Shown: positions 1 through 8,272 of the stretch, in pieces
Layout of the letters: the number at the start of each line of letters is the position of its first letter
Position numbering within the stretch: position 1 is the stretch's first letter
Source: Flavobacterium sp. PMTSA4
GTDB lineage: Bacteria > Bacteroidota > Bacteroidia > Flavobacteriales > Flavobacteriaceae
DNA length: 64,000 bases
Direction: 5' to 3'
NCBI RefSeq assembly: GCF_032098525.1
Contig: NZ_CP134890.1
Span: 2,356,001 to 2,420,000 of the forward strand
The notes under the pieces: generated by a model
The model's input: the letters and a program-made list of their open reading frames with translations, nothing else
Told to the model about the DNA's origin: nothing
Databases searched by the model: none
Translations under genes and position numbers: made by a program

Positions 1-202
1 CAATTACTTTATCCTCGGGAGAAGTTGGAGTGCTAAATCCATTTTCTATTCTGCTTATTTTTTTGCCAGAGACTACAATGGTTTTACTTGTTAGGACTTT
101 TCCGTTTCGGGTATCTATTAATTTACCACAATGGATGTAGGTGTCTTGTGCAACTATTACTAGAGAATAGCAAAGACAATAAACGAAGAATAATTTTTTC
201 AT
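1..202 (-). CDS. Amidohydrolase-family protein, N-terminal fragment
   Basis: The gene is cut by the left edge of the window, so only the first 67 residues are visible. It starts with ATG at 202 and a hydrophobic signal peptide ending at Ala-Gln (about residue 19). The text after that, with YIHCGKLIDTRNGKVL and then IVVSGKKISRI, is the typical opening beta-sandwich of secreted imidazolonepropionase/prolidase-like amidohydrolases of Bacteroidota. The metal-binding HxH motif would lie beyond the edge, so the substrate cannot be judged. It precedes the M13 peptidase on the same strand, but the terminator at 275-305 separates the two transcripts. The family call rests on this short stretch only. 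Confidence 0.6.
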   Translation of the reverse strand, partial: MKKLFFVYCLCYSLVIVAQDTYIHCGKLIDTRNGKVLTSKTIVVSGKKISRIENGFSTPTSPEDKVI

Positions 203-274
203 TTGGAATGGATTAGATTTTATAAATGTAGTAAAAAAATGGTTTTCCTATTTATTTGGAAAAGAAGGTAAAAT

Positions 275-305
275 AAAAAACCCAACGCTAAGATTGGGTT
301 TTATT
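275..305 (-). terminator. Rho-independent terminator after the M13 peptidase gene
   Basis: An AAAACCCAA / TTGGGTTTT stem with an 8-base loop is flanked by A and T runs, so it would work in either direction. It lies just past the stop codon of the minus-strand peptidase gene. Confidence 0.75.
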
Positions 306-322
306 ATTTGTACTAAAAACGA

Positions 323-2341
323 TTACCAGATTTTCACTCTCTTCTCAGGAGCAAGGTATAATTTGTCTGTTGGTTTGATGTCAAATGCTTCATAGAATTC
401 AGGTACGTTTCGCACCACACCGTTTACTCTGAATTGCGCTGGTGAATGTGGGTCGGTTGCTACTTGAGTACGTAGTGCTTCATCTCTTGTTTTTTCTGCC
501 CATACTTGTCCCCAGCCTAGGAACACACGTTGGATACCAGTATAGCCATCCATAACCGGCGCTTCTTTTCCATTCAAAGACATTTTGTAGGCTTTAATCG
601 CGATACTTAATCCACCAAGGTCACCGATGTTTTCCCCTAGAGTAAAGGCACCATTGACATTTAAATCTGGGAATACTTTGAATTCATTGTATTGTTCAAC
701 CAAGGCATTTGTTTTTGCTTTGAATGCTTCTAAATCGGCTGGTGTCCACCAGTTTTTCATTACACCTTCTCCATCAAAAGTACTTCCTTGGTCATCAAAA
801 CCGTGACCAATTTCGTGACCGATAACTGCTCCAATTCCACCATAGTTTACGGCATCATCAGCATTCATATTGAAGAAAGGCGGTTGTAAAATAGCTGCCG
901 GGAATACGATTTCATTCAATGAAGGATTGTAGTAGGCGTTTACTGTTTGAGGCGTTAAACCCCATTCGCTTCTGTCAACAGGCTTTCCTAGTTTGTCAAG
1001 ATTGCGTTGGTATTCAAACTCGGTTGCTCTTGCGGTGTTGCCGTATAAATCAGATTTGTCAATAGTAAGTTTTGAATAATCTCTCCACTTGTCTGGGTAT
1101 CCAATTTTTACCATAAACTTATCCACTTTTTTAAGTGCTTCTTTTTTGGTGGCATCGCTCATCCAGTCTAATTTCTTAATGCTTTCAGCATAGGCTTTTA
1201 AAAGATTGTTGACTAATACTGTCATTCGCTCTTTAGCTTCAGGAGAGAAGTGTTTCTTCACATACACTTTTCCAACGATTTCCCCTAAACCTTCATTTAC
1301 TCTGTTTACTGCACGCTTCCAATCTTCCTGTTGTTTCTCGGTTCCGCTCATGGCTTTACCATAGAACTCAAAGTTCTGTTTGTCGATTTCAGTTGTTAGG
1401 CTAGTAGCTGCATTTTTGATTACTCCCCATTTAAGGAATGTTTTCCAAGTATCTATAGGTGTGTTTTTGATTATGTTGTTCAGACTTTTGGTATAATCAA
1501 CTTGTGTTACTACCACTTTCTTTTCTTTATCAAAACCCGATTGGGTTAACATAGCTGACCAATCAAAATCAGGCATAAGTGTTTTTAAATTTTCTACAGG
1601 ATATGGATTGTTTAACTTAACGATATCTCTGGTGTCTTCTTTTTTCATGTGGCTCGAAGCTAGCGTAGTTTCTAGATTCATAATTGTTTTTGCTTTTTCA
1701 GCAGGGTTTTCCATTCCAGCTAACGTAAGCATGGCTTCTACATGTGCTACGTATTTTGCACGCAATTCAGCCATCTTAGCATCAGTGGATAAATAATAAT
1801 CTCTGTCAGGCAACCCTAAACCACCTTGCCATGTGATGGCTGTGTATTTTGTTGGGTCAAGAAAATCAGTATAAACCGAAATGCTGAAGGGAACATTTAA
1901 GCCTAAACGGTTGGCACGACCAAAGTAAGAAGCCAGTTCGTTATAGTTTGTGATGGCATCGATTTTTGCTAGCTCAGGTTTGATAGGTTCTATTCCTTTG
2001 CTGTCGCGTGTTTTTCTATCGATAAAAGAAGCATAGTAATCCCCAATTTTTTGTTCGTCGCTACCTTGGACATTGTTTCCTTTTGCTGCTTCTTCGATGA
2101 TTGATTTTACATCTTTTTGAGATTGGTCTACAAGCATATCAAAAGCACCATAGGATGCTTTATCAGCTGGAATTTGTGTGTTTTTAATCCAATTTCCGTT
2201 TACAAATTTTCCGAAATCGTCACCAGGTTTCACCAAAGTGTCCATGTTTTTAAGTGAAATTCCTGAAGATAGAGTTTCTTTTTTTTGACAGGAAGTTGCT
2301 GCTAATAGAAGTGCAACGCCTGCAATTGCATAGTTTTTCAT
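323..2341 (-). CDS. M13 family zinc metallopeptidase (PepO/neprilysin type), lipoprotein
   Basis: This 672-residue protein is a full-length M13 endopeptidase, a family that cleaves oligopeptides and short proteins. A lipoprotein signal peptide ends in the lipobox TSC with Cys18, so it is probably anchored in the envelope. The zinc motif HEIGH lies near residues 509-513 inside IGHEIGHGFDDQG, and the third ligand and support motif GENIGDLGG lies near 565-572. The NAYYNPSLNEIVFPAAIL segment before the zinc site is also typical of the family. It is a single gene with its own terminator. The physiological substrate is unknown. The family call is firm. Confidence 0.93.
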   Translation of the reverse strand: MKNYAIAGVALLLAATSCQKKETLSSGISLKNMDTLVKPGDDFGKFVNGNWIKNTQIPADKASYGAFDMLVDQSQKDVKSIIEEAAKGNNVQGSDEQKIGDYYASFIDRKTRDSKGIEPIKPELAKIDAITNYNELASYFGRANRLGLNVPFSISVYTDFLDPTKYTAITWQGGLGLPDRDYYLSTDAKMAELRAKYVAHVEAMLTLAGMENPAEKAKTIMNLETTLASSHMKKEDTRDIVKLNNPYPVENLKTLMPDFDWSAMLTQSGFDKEKKVVVTQVDYTKSLNNIIKNTPIDTWKTFLKWGVIKNAATSLTTEIDKQNFEFYGKAMSGTEKQQEDWKRAVNRVNEGLGEIVGKVYVKKHFSPEAKERMTVLVNNLLKAYAESIKKLDWMSDATKKEALKKVDKFMVKIGYPDKWRDYSKLTIDKSDLYGNTARATEFEYQRNLDKLGKPVDRSEWGLTPQTVNAYYNPSLNEIVFPAAILQPPFFNMNADDAVNYGGIGAVIGHEIGHGFDDQGSTFDGEGVMKNWWTPADLEAFKAKTNALVEQYNEFKVFPDLNVNGAFTLGENIGDLGGLSIAIKAYKMSLNGKEAPVMDGYTGIQRVFLGWGQVWAEKTRDEALRTQVATDPHSPAQFRVNGVVRNVPEFYEAFDIKPTDKLYLAPEKRVKIW

Positions 2342-2460
2342 TATATGAATGGTTTTAATAGTGTGCTAATGTATAACTTTTTATGTTGTACTACGTTAGT
2401 GTTTGTTTTATGAAGAATGTTACAGAAAGGATAGATATTTAAAAATGATTCAAAATAAAT

Positions 2461-2468
2461 TATCTTTA
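2461..2468 (+). promoter_or_regulatory. Possible -7 box TATCTTTA
   Basis: It matches the Bacteroidota TAnnTTTG box at 7 of 8 positions and sits 17 bases before the dehydrogenase start codon. The same variant occurs before the protease at 46179. No clear -33 TTG was found at the right distance. Confidence 0.35.
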
Positions 2469-2484
2469 CGCTTTACTTAAAAGG

Positions 2485-3441
2485 ATGCTTAAAAACAATA
2501 CCATTAGAATTCTTCATTTAGACAGCAATCATCAACTTTTGTGGGATCAACTTGAAAAAGCTGGATTCCAAAATGAGAATGATTACAATTCCACCAAAGA
2601 AGTGATTGAATCAAAAATTCATGATTATCATGGAATAGTAATCAGAAGTCGGTTTAAAATTGACAAAGCATTTTTGGATAAAGCGACCAATTTGCAATTT
2701 ATTGCTCGTGTTGGTGCAGGATTGGAAAGCATCGATTGTGAATATGCTCAATTAAAAGGAGTTCATTTAATTGCTGCGCCTGAAGGCAATCGAAACGCTG
2801 TAGGTGAACATGCTCTAGGAATGCTTTTATCGTTGATGAATAAGCTTAACAAAGCCGATAAAATGGTTCGAGATGGTCAGTGGGTTCGCGAAGGAAATCG
2901 CGGATATGAATTGGATAGAAAAACGGTTGGAATTATCGGCTATGGTAACATGGGAAAAGCATTTGCTAAAAAACTCAGAGGCTTTGATGTTGAAGTTCTT
3001 TGTTATGATATTCAAGAAAATGTTGGTGATGAAAATGCGAAACAAGTTTCTTTAAATGAGTTACAACAAAAAGCAGATGTTTTGAGTTTACATATTCCTT
3101 GGACATCAGAAACAGATAAAATGATAAGCACAAAGTTTATTAACTCCTTTGCCAAACCATTTTGGTTTATTAATACATCGAGAGGAAAAAATGTTGTTAC
3201 GAGTGATCTGGTTGAAGCATTACAATCTGGAAAGGTTTTGGGAGCTGGATTGGATGTATTGGAGTATGAAAAATTATCTTTTGAAAACTTATTTTTAGAC
3301 ACTGAAAAGCCAAAAGCATTAGAATATTTATTACATGCCGAAAATGTATTGCTAACACCTCATATTGCTGGTTGGACCTATGAAAGCCATGAAAAGTTAG
3401 CACAAACAATAGTTGATAAAATTATTAGACTGTATAAATAA
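2485..3441 (+). CDS. NAD-dependent 2-hydroxyacid dehydrogenase (D-isomer type)
   Basis: This 318-residue enzyme belongs to the D-2-hydroxyacid dehydrogenase family, which oxidises D-2-hydroxyacids or reduces 2-oxoacids with NAD. The Rossmann motif GIIGYGNMG lies near residues 149-157. The substrate-binding Arg is in ARVGAGLESID, and the signature NTSRGKNV and the catalytic His in TPHIAGWTYES (near residue 293) are all present. The length fits a single-domain-pair enzyme without an ACT regulatory domain. It may be 3-phosphoglycerate dehydrogenase-like, but the exact substrate cannot be assigned from motifs. It is monocistronic, ahead of a small membrane operon. Confidence 0.85.
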   Translation: MLKNNTIRILHLDSNHQLLWDQLEKAGFQNENDYNSTKEVIESKIHDYHGIVIRSRFKIDKAFLDKATNLQFIARVGAGLESIDCEYAQLKGVHLIAAPEGNRNAVGEHALGMLLSLMNKLNKADKMVRDGQWVREGNRGYELDRKTVGIIGYGNMGKAFAKKLRGFDVEVLCYDIQENVGDENAKQVSLNELQQKADVLSLHIPWTSETDKMISTKFINSFAKPFWFINTSRGKNVVTSDLVEALQSGKVLGAGLDVLEYEKLSFENLFLDTEKPKALEYLLHAENVLLTPHIAGWTYESHEKLAQTIVDKIIRLYK

Positions 3442-3506
3442 AAAGTAGATTTATTATAAGAAATTTATATATTCGTGAAATCATTAACCTAACAAAAAAT
3501 ATAACA

Positions 3507-3848
3507 ATGGAAGCACAAAAAGTAGACATGTTCATGATGATGAACTCAAAATTTTTCGAAAGTCATCATGTTCATGCTGTTAGAGAAAAATTATTAAGTA
3601 TAGACGAATCAAAATGGGGAATGGTTCAAACACTTCAGTTTAAAGATCCTTCAACTGCTTTGATAATTTCAATAGTCGGTGGTGGTGCATTAGGGATTGA
3701 CCGTTTTTTCATTGGTGACACTGGTCTTGGAGTTGCAAAATTACTAACTTGTGGTGGTTTGGGAATTTGGACTATCATCGATTGGTTTATGATTATGGGT
3801 GCTACTCGTGAGAAAAACATGGAATTATTCCAAAATTCTTTATATTAA
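3507..3848 (+). CDS. TM2 domain-containing membrane protein
   Basis: This 113-residue protein has a polar N-terminal half and a C-terminal TM2 domain: two hydrophobic helices joined by a short turn, with the typical GIDRFFIGDTGLGVAKLLTCGGLGIWTIID pattern spread over about residues 58-100. TM2 domains are small membrane modules of uncertain function. It is the first gene of a compact operon, with the next ORF starting 2 bases after its stop. A weak box TATATTCG at 3468-3475 lies upstream. The domain call is good. The role is unknown. Confidence 0.8.
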   Translation: MEAQKVDMFMMMNSKFFESHHVHAVREKLLSIDESKWGMVQTLQFKDPSTALIISIVGGGALGIDRFFIGDTGLGVAKLLTCGGLGIWTIIDWFMIMGATREKNMELFQNSLY

Positions 3849-3850
3849 AA

Positions 3851-4258
3851 ATGACACGAAACAGGTTGTATGTTTTGATTCTTATAGCCTGTTTTTTCGG
3901 TGCACTTTATTTATTATATCAAATTTATTATTCAACGAATGCAGACACTTTTAGTGTTTGTCTCATTAAAAATGTAACCGGCTATCCTTGTCCGTCATGC
4001 GGTACAACGCGATCAGTAGTTTTGTTGAGCAGAGGTGAAATTATTTCATCTGTTTTGCAAAACCCATTCGGAATTATAGTTAGCTTGTGTATGGTAGTTT
4101 TGCCATTTTGGATTGCCTTAGATATTTTAAAAAAGAAAAGCACCTTCTATCAGTTTTATTTAAAAACAGAAACCATCATTCGAAAACCTAAAGTTGCTTT
4201 GGTATTAATTTTGCTGGTTATTTTAAACTGGATTTGGAATTTATATAAACATTTATGA
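3851..4258 (+). CDS. DUF2752 family membrane protein
   Basis: This 135-residue protein has an N-terminal helix, a central segment GYPCPSCGTTR with Cys47 and Cys50, and two further hydrophobic helices. The CPSCGTTR motif is the hallmark of the DUF2752 family, whose function is not known. The paired cysteines suggest a structural disulfide or metal site, which is inference. It overlaps the following gene by 4 bases, so the two are probably translationally coupled, and it often accompanies TM2-type proteins. Confidence 0.82.
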   Translation: MTRNRLYVLILIACFFGALYLLYQIYYSTNADTFSVCLIKNVTGYPCPSCGTTRSVVLLSRGEIISSVLQNPFGIIVSLCMVVLPFWIALDILKKKSTFYQFYLKTETIIRKPKVALVLILLVILNWIWNLYKHL

Positions 4259-4692
4259 TACAAGAAAAACCTTTTGCATATCATCCAACAGAGCACGAAA
4301 AAGAAAAAGCATCCAATAGTTACTTGATGTCTTTAGTGGCTTTGATTGCTGGTTTGCCTTTGCCAATTATCAATCTATTGGCAACATTTTTCTTTTTCTT
4401 AGCAAACAGAAAAGGACCTTATTTTGTGAGATGGCATTGTACGCAAGCCTTACTTTCTCAATTAGCATTATTAGGAATAAACAGTGCCAGTTTCTGGTGG
4501 ACTGTTTCTATTTTGTTTTCGGATGAAAAAGTTTCTAACGAATATTTTGCCTATATCTTTACGGTTATTGTATTCAATATTTTAGAGATTATTTCAACAA
4601 TTTATGCTGCTGTTCAAACTAGAAAAGGAAAACATTTGGAGTTTTTGTTTTTTGGAGGAATTACTAATTTAATTTGCAAACCTAGATCATGA
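4255..4692 (+). CDS. DUF4870-like integral membrane protein
   Basis: This 145-residue protein has an acidic and basic N-terminal stretch followed by three or four hydrophobic helices. The segment RKGPYFVRWHCTQALLSQ resembles the FVRFHAxQ-type signature of DUF4870/Tic20-like proteins. It overlaps both neighbours by 4 bases. Function is unknown. The operon context suggests it acts with the TM2, DUF2752 and M48 proteins in the inner membrane. Confidence 0.7.
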   Translation: MIQEKPFAYHPTEHEKEKASNSYLMSLVALIAGLPLPIINLLATFFFFLANRKGPYFVRWHCTQALLSQLALLGINSASFWWTVSILFSDEKVSNEYFAYIFTVIVFNILEIISTIYAAVQTRKGKHLEFLFFGGITNLICKPRS

Positions 4693-5486
4693 AAAAAACA
4701 ATAATACAAGGATTGGCTATACTTTTGAGCTTTTTCCTAATTTGGTTTGGATTTTCTCAACTGGATTATGTTAAGTTTTTCAAAATCAAAGAACGAACCA
4801 TTAATGTTGAGAATAAATTAGGTGATTTAATTTGGAATGAAATCAACCGAACAGAAGATGTAGTGTTGAATGATTCTATTACTAAAACATTGGATTCATT
4901 GATATTACCGATTTGTAAAGCCAACAATATTGAGCGCGATTCTTTAAAAGTTCATATTATTGATAAAGATGAAGTTAATGCTTTTGCATTACCAAATAAA
5001 CATTTGGTGGTTTACACAGGTTTGATTGTTGATTGTAAAAAGCAAGAAGCTTTGCAAGGTGTTTTAGGTCATGAAATTGCTCATATTGAGAAAAACCATG
5101 TGATGAAAAAGCTGTCCAAAGAATTAGGGTTTTCAGTATTACTTTCGGCAACAACAGGTGGAAAAGGTGGACAATTGATAAAAGAAGTTTTCAAAACGCT
5201 TTCTTCTTCAGCCTACGATAGAACTTTGGAAAAGGAAGCCGATATTACTAGTGTTGATTATATGATTGAGGCTGATATTGACCCAAAACCTATGGCAGAT
5301 TTTATGTATCAAATGTCTTTAGACAGTAAAATGCCAGATGGTTTTTCATGGATTTCAACACATCCTGAATCTGAAGAACGGTCTAAATATATTTTAGAAT
5401 ATATCAAAGGTAAAAAGCTGACAATTAAACCAACATTGACCGAGAAAAACTGGAAGGATTTTCAAGAACAAATAAAAGATTTATAA
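4689..5486 (+). CDS. M48 family metalloprotease, membrane-anchored
   Basis: This 265-residue protein has one N-terminal hydrophobic anchor (about residues 5-22), followed by an M48 peptidase domain. The zinc motif HEIAH is at residues 128-132, in VLGHEIAHIEKNHV, and the third ligand Glu183 is in EKEADITSVDYM. The late STHPESEERSK motif is also typical of BepA/Oma1-type M48 enzymes. Members degrade misfolded envelope proteins, so quality control of the upstream membrane proteins is a reasonable guess but not shown. It is the last gene of the four-gene operon and ends at a strong terminator. Confidence 0.9.
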   Translation: MKKTIIQGLAILLSFFLIWFGFSQLDYVKFFKIKERTINVENKLGDLIWNEINRTEDVVLNDSITKTLDSLILPICKANNIERDSLKVHIIDKDEVNAFALPNKHLVVYTGLIVDCKKQEALQGVLGHEIAHIEKNHVMKKLSKELGFSVLLSATTGGKGGQLIKEVFKTLSSSAYDRTLEKEADITSVDYMIEADIDPKPMADFMYQMSLDSKMPDGFSWISTHPESEERSKYILEYIKGKKLTIKPTLTEKNWKDFQEQIKDL

Positions 5487-5515
5487 AAAAATCCCGAGCA
5501 ATCGGGATTTTTTAT
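5487..5515. terminator. Bidirectional terminator between convergent genes
   Basis: AAATCCCGA and TCGGGATTT form a stem around the loop GCAA, with A and T runs on the two sides. It serves both the M48 operon and the convergent acyltransferase gene. Confidence 0.85.
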
Positions 5516-7318
5516 TTATGATTTTGATGAGTTTTCTTTTCGTTCTAGTTCTGCCTGAAATTCTTCCATTACTGGTTTTACAGTATCTTCAGGTAAATCG
5601 GCAATTCGTATGTACATTAAGCCATCAATTGCATTATTAAATAATGGGTCAACATTAAAGGCAATCAATCGTGCATTTTGTTTGATGTATTTTTTAATTA
5701 AAACAGGTAAACGCAAATTTCCTGGTTCAAGTTCGTCAATGATTTTATCAAATTTATTCAAATCAGATTCGGTTTCATCAAAAATAAAGTCCTTATCGGC
5801 ATCTTTTAGTTTTACCTTGAATTCTTTTTTTGGATGAACATATTGCGCCATGTAAGGATCATAATAATTGGATTTCATAAATTCAATCATCAATGATTTT
5901 GAGAAATCTGTAAATTGATTACTGATACTTACACCGCCAATTAAAAATTTATGCTCAGGATAACGCAACGTAGTATGAATTATTCCGCGCCATAATAAAA
6001 ATAATGGCATTGGTTTTTGCTGGTATTCTTTTACGATAAAAGCTCTACCCATTTCGATAGATTTTGACATCATATCATATAATTCAGGTTCAAAACGGAA
6101 TAAATCATTTAAATAAAATCCTTCTATTCCGTATTTTGCATAAATTTCAGAACCCAATCCCATACGGTAAGCTCCAGCAATTTGCTTAGTGTTTTCGTCC
6201 CAAAGGAACATATGACGGTAGTATTGGTCAAATTTATCTAAATCAATAGACTCATTTGTTCCTTCGCCAACTTCGCGGAAAGTAATTTCACGTAATCTTC
6301 CTATTTCGTGAAGTATATTTGGAATTTTGGAAGCATCACAAAAGAAAACTTCATAGTTTTTACTTTGAAAAAAACGACAATCGGTTTCTCTTAGTTTTTC
6401 AACTTCTGCAACCATGTTGTCTTGATTTGCAGGAGTAACTATTTTTTTAGGAGATTTTGGAATTTTTAAGCTAGTAACATTAATCAGTTTGCTTTCTGAA
6501 TTAAATGAATTAGCCAACATATAGGTTTTCTTTCTTAAAAATTCAGAGTACTCATCTATTGTTGTGTATTCATTTTGCTCATTAACTGAAATAGGTTTTC
6601 CGATACGAACTTTAATTACTCTGTCTTTTTGAGTTAATAATTCAGAAGGTAATTTTGCCGTGCGCAACGTTGGATTTAATTTTGACAAAAAGTAAAAGAA
6701 TTTACTGTTTTTGGCATGAAAATAAATAGGAACAACTGGAACTTGCGCTTTTCTAATTACTTTGATTGCGCCTTCTTCCCAAGCTTTGTCAACCACTAAT
6801 TTCCCATCTTTATAGGTCGAAACTTCACCAGCAGGAAACATTCCTAGTGGTTTTCCATCGCTCAAATGACGTAGGGTTTCTTTAATTCCAACAACGCTAG
6901 ATTTAGCATCTTTTCTGTCTTCAAAAGGATTTACAGGCATGATGTATTGCTTCATTGGCTCAATGCGGTGCAAAAGGAAATTGGCAATAATTTTGAAATT
7001 AGGTTCGCGCTCCAGCATTAATTTCAAAAGCAGTATACCATCAATTCCGCCTAACGGATGATTTGAAATGGTAATGTATGCGCCATCTTTTGGTAAACGT
7101 TTTAAATCTTCTTCAGGAATTTCGAACTTTATTTGAAATTCATCTAAAATTGCATTTAAAAATTCTACTTCGCTCAAATGTTTATTACGGTCGTAGATTT
7201 TATTTAAGGTCGAGATTTTGAGAGCTTTCATCAATAGCCAACCACAAAAAGTACCGAAAACTCCATATTTGTCTGCATTGATTGCTTTTGCAACCTCTTT
7301 GGCTGTTACTAACCCCAT
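5516..7318 (-). CDS. olsF: Bifunctional ornithine-lipid synthase, OlsF type
   Basis: This 600-residue protein has two acyltransferase domains. The N-terminal part (about residues 75-280) is a PlsC-like O-acyltransferase with the catalytic SNHPLGGID motif (His87, Asp93) and the MFPAGEVSTY segment. The part from about residue 320 to 470 matches the OlsB-like N-acyltransferase (Acetyltransf_5) fold, with REITFREVGEGTN and then FDQYYRHMFLWDE. This order matches OlsF, described in Serratia and Flavobacterium johnsoniae. There the C-terminal domain N-acylates ornithine and the N-terminal domain adds the second acyl chain, making phosphate-free ornithine lipids. A -7 box lies 30 bases before the start. 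The alternative is a generic glycerol acyltransferase. Confidence 0.75.
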   Translation of the reverse strand: MGLVTAKEVAKAINADKYGVFGTFCGWLLMKALKISTLNKIYDRNKHLSEVEFLNAILDEFQIKFEIPEEDLKRLPKDGAYITISNHPLGGIDGILLLKLMLEREPNFKIIANFLLHRIEPMKQYIMPVNPFEDRKDAKSSVVGIKETLRHLSDGKPLGMFPAGEVSTYKDGKLVVDKAWEEGAIKVIRKAQVPVVPIYFHAKNSKFFYFLSKLNPTLRTAKLPSELLTQKDRVIKVRIGKPISVNEQNEYTTIDEYSEFLRKKTYMLANSFNSESKLINVTSLKIPKSPKKIVTPANQDNMVAEVEKLRETDCRFFQSKNYEVFFCDASKIPNILHEIGRLREITFREVGEGTNESIDLDKFDQYYRHMFLWDENTKQIAGAYRMGLGSEIYAKYGIEGFYLNDLFRFEPELYDMMSKSIEMGRAFIVKEYQQKPMPLFLLWRGIIHTTLRYPEHKFLIGGVSISNQFTDFSKSLMIEFMKSNYYDPYMAQYVHPKKEFKVKLKDADKDFIFDETESDLNKFDKIIDELEPGNLRLPVLIKKYIKQNARLIAFNVDPLFNNAIDGLMYIRIADLPEDTVKPVMEEFQAELERKENSSKS

Positions 7319-7347
7319 GTATTGATTTTAAATTTTGAGCAAAAAAA

Positions 7348-7355
7348 CAAAGATA
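7348..7355 (-). promoter_or_regulatory. -7 box TATCTTTG of olsF
   Basis: It is a perfect match to TAnnTTTG on the minus strand, 29 bases before the ATG at 7318. No -33 TTG was seen at the expected distance. Confidence 0.55.
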
Positions 7356-7478
7356 GTAATTCTCTTGAAAAATTTTCTTTAATTGAATGAAAAGAAAGAA
7401 ATTCAATTGCTGATAAGTTTGTTAAAAAAGATAAAAGTATTAACTAAGTTTTTAGAAAATTTTGGGGAAATTTATACC

Positions 7479-8240
7479 ATGAAAATTATTTCTTATAACG
7501 TTAATGGAATTAGAGCCGCCATAAATAAAGGCTTTATTGAATGGTTGCAACAAGCAAATCCCGATGTAATTTGTTTGCAGGAAATTAAAGCAACCGAAGA
7601 TCAAGTGCCAGTTGAAGATATAACAAAAGCGGGTTATTCTTATCAATATTATTATCCAGCGCAAAAAAAAGGATATAGTGGTGTGGCTATTTTGTCTAAA
7701 GTGAAACCCAACCATGTTGAATATGGAACGGGAATTGAGCATATGGATTTTGAAGGTAGAAATCTTAGGATAGATTTTGATGATTTTTCAGTAATGAGTT
7801 TGTATTTGCCTTCAGGAACCAATATTGATCGATTGGATCACAAGTTTAAATACATGGATGATTTTCAAGATTATGTTGATGAATTGCGAAAAACCATTCC
7901 AAATCTTGTAATTTGTGGCGATTATAACATTTGTCATGAAGCCATTGATATTCACGATCCAGTTCGAAACAAAACCGTTTCAGGATTTCTTCCAGAAGAA
8001 AGAGCATGGCTTGATAAATTTATGAAAAAAGGAATGATAGATACGTTTCGTCATTTTAATAAAGAACCACATCATTACAGTTGGTGGAGTTATCGAGCAA
8101 ATGCAAGAGCAAATAATAAAGGATGGAGAATTGATTATTGTTTAGTAACTACACCTTTAGAAAGCCGATTACAAAGAGCTGTAATATTACCCGAAGCCAA
8201 ACATTCAGACCATTGTCCGGTTTTGGTTGAAATAAAATAA
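7479..8240 (+). CDS. xth: Exodeoxyribonuclease III
   Basis: This 253-residue enzyme is an ExoIII/AP endonuclease of the EEP superfamily that nicks DNA at abasic sites and degrades 3' ends. The start MKIISYNVNGIRAA is the canonical N terminus. The metal-binding Glu is in VICLQEIKA, the catalytic Asp in CGDYNICH, and the final SDHCPV motif holds the catalytic His. The reading frame is open upstream to an ATG at 7383, but those 32 extra residues lie before the conserved N terminus, so 7479 is preferred. The ompA-like gene follows 32 bases later on the same strand. Confidence 0.93.
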   Translation: MKIISYNVNGIRAAINKGFIEWLQQANPDVICLQEIKATEDQVPVEDITKAGYSYQYYYPAQKKGYSGVAILSKVKPNHVEYGTGIEHMDFEGRNLRIDFDDFSVMSLYLPSGTNIDRLDHKFKYMDDFQDYVDELRKTIPNLVICGDYNICHEAIDIHDPVRNKTVSGFLPEERAWLDKFMKKGMIDTFRHFNKEPHHYSWWSYRANARANNKGWRIDYCLVTTPLESRLQRAVILPEAKHSDHCPVLVEIK

Positions 8241-8272
8241 ACCCCAAATTACTAATATAAAAAAATTTAAAA

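Noticed and set aside
7383..7478. Upstream extension of exonuclease III.
   Set aside because: The 32 residues precede the conserved MKIISYNVNG start and resemble nothing in the family.
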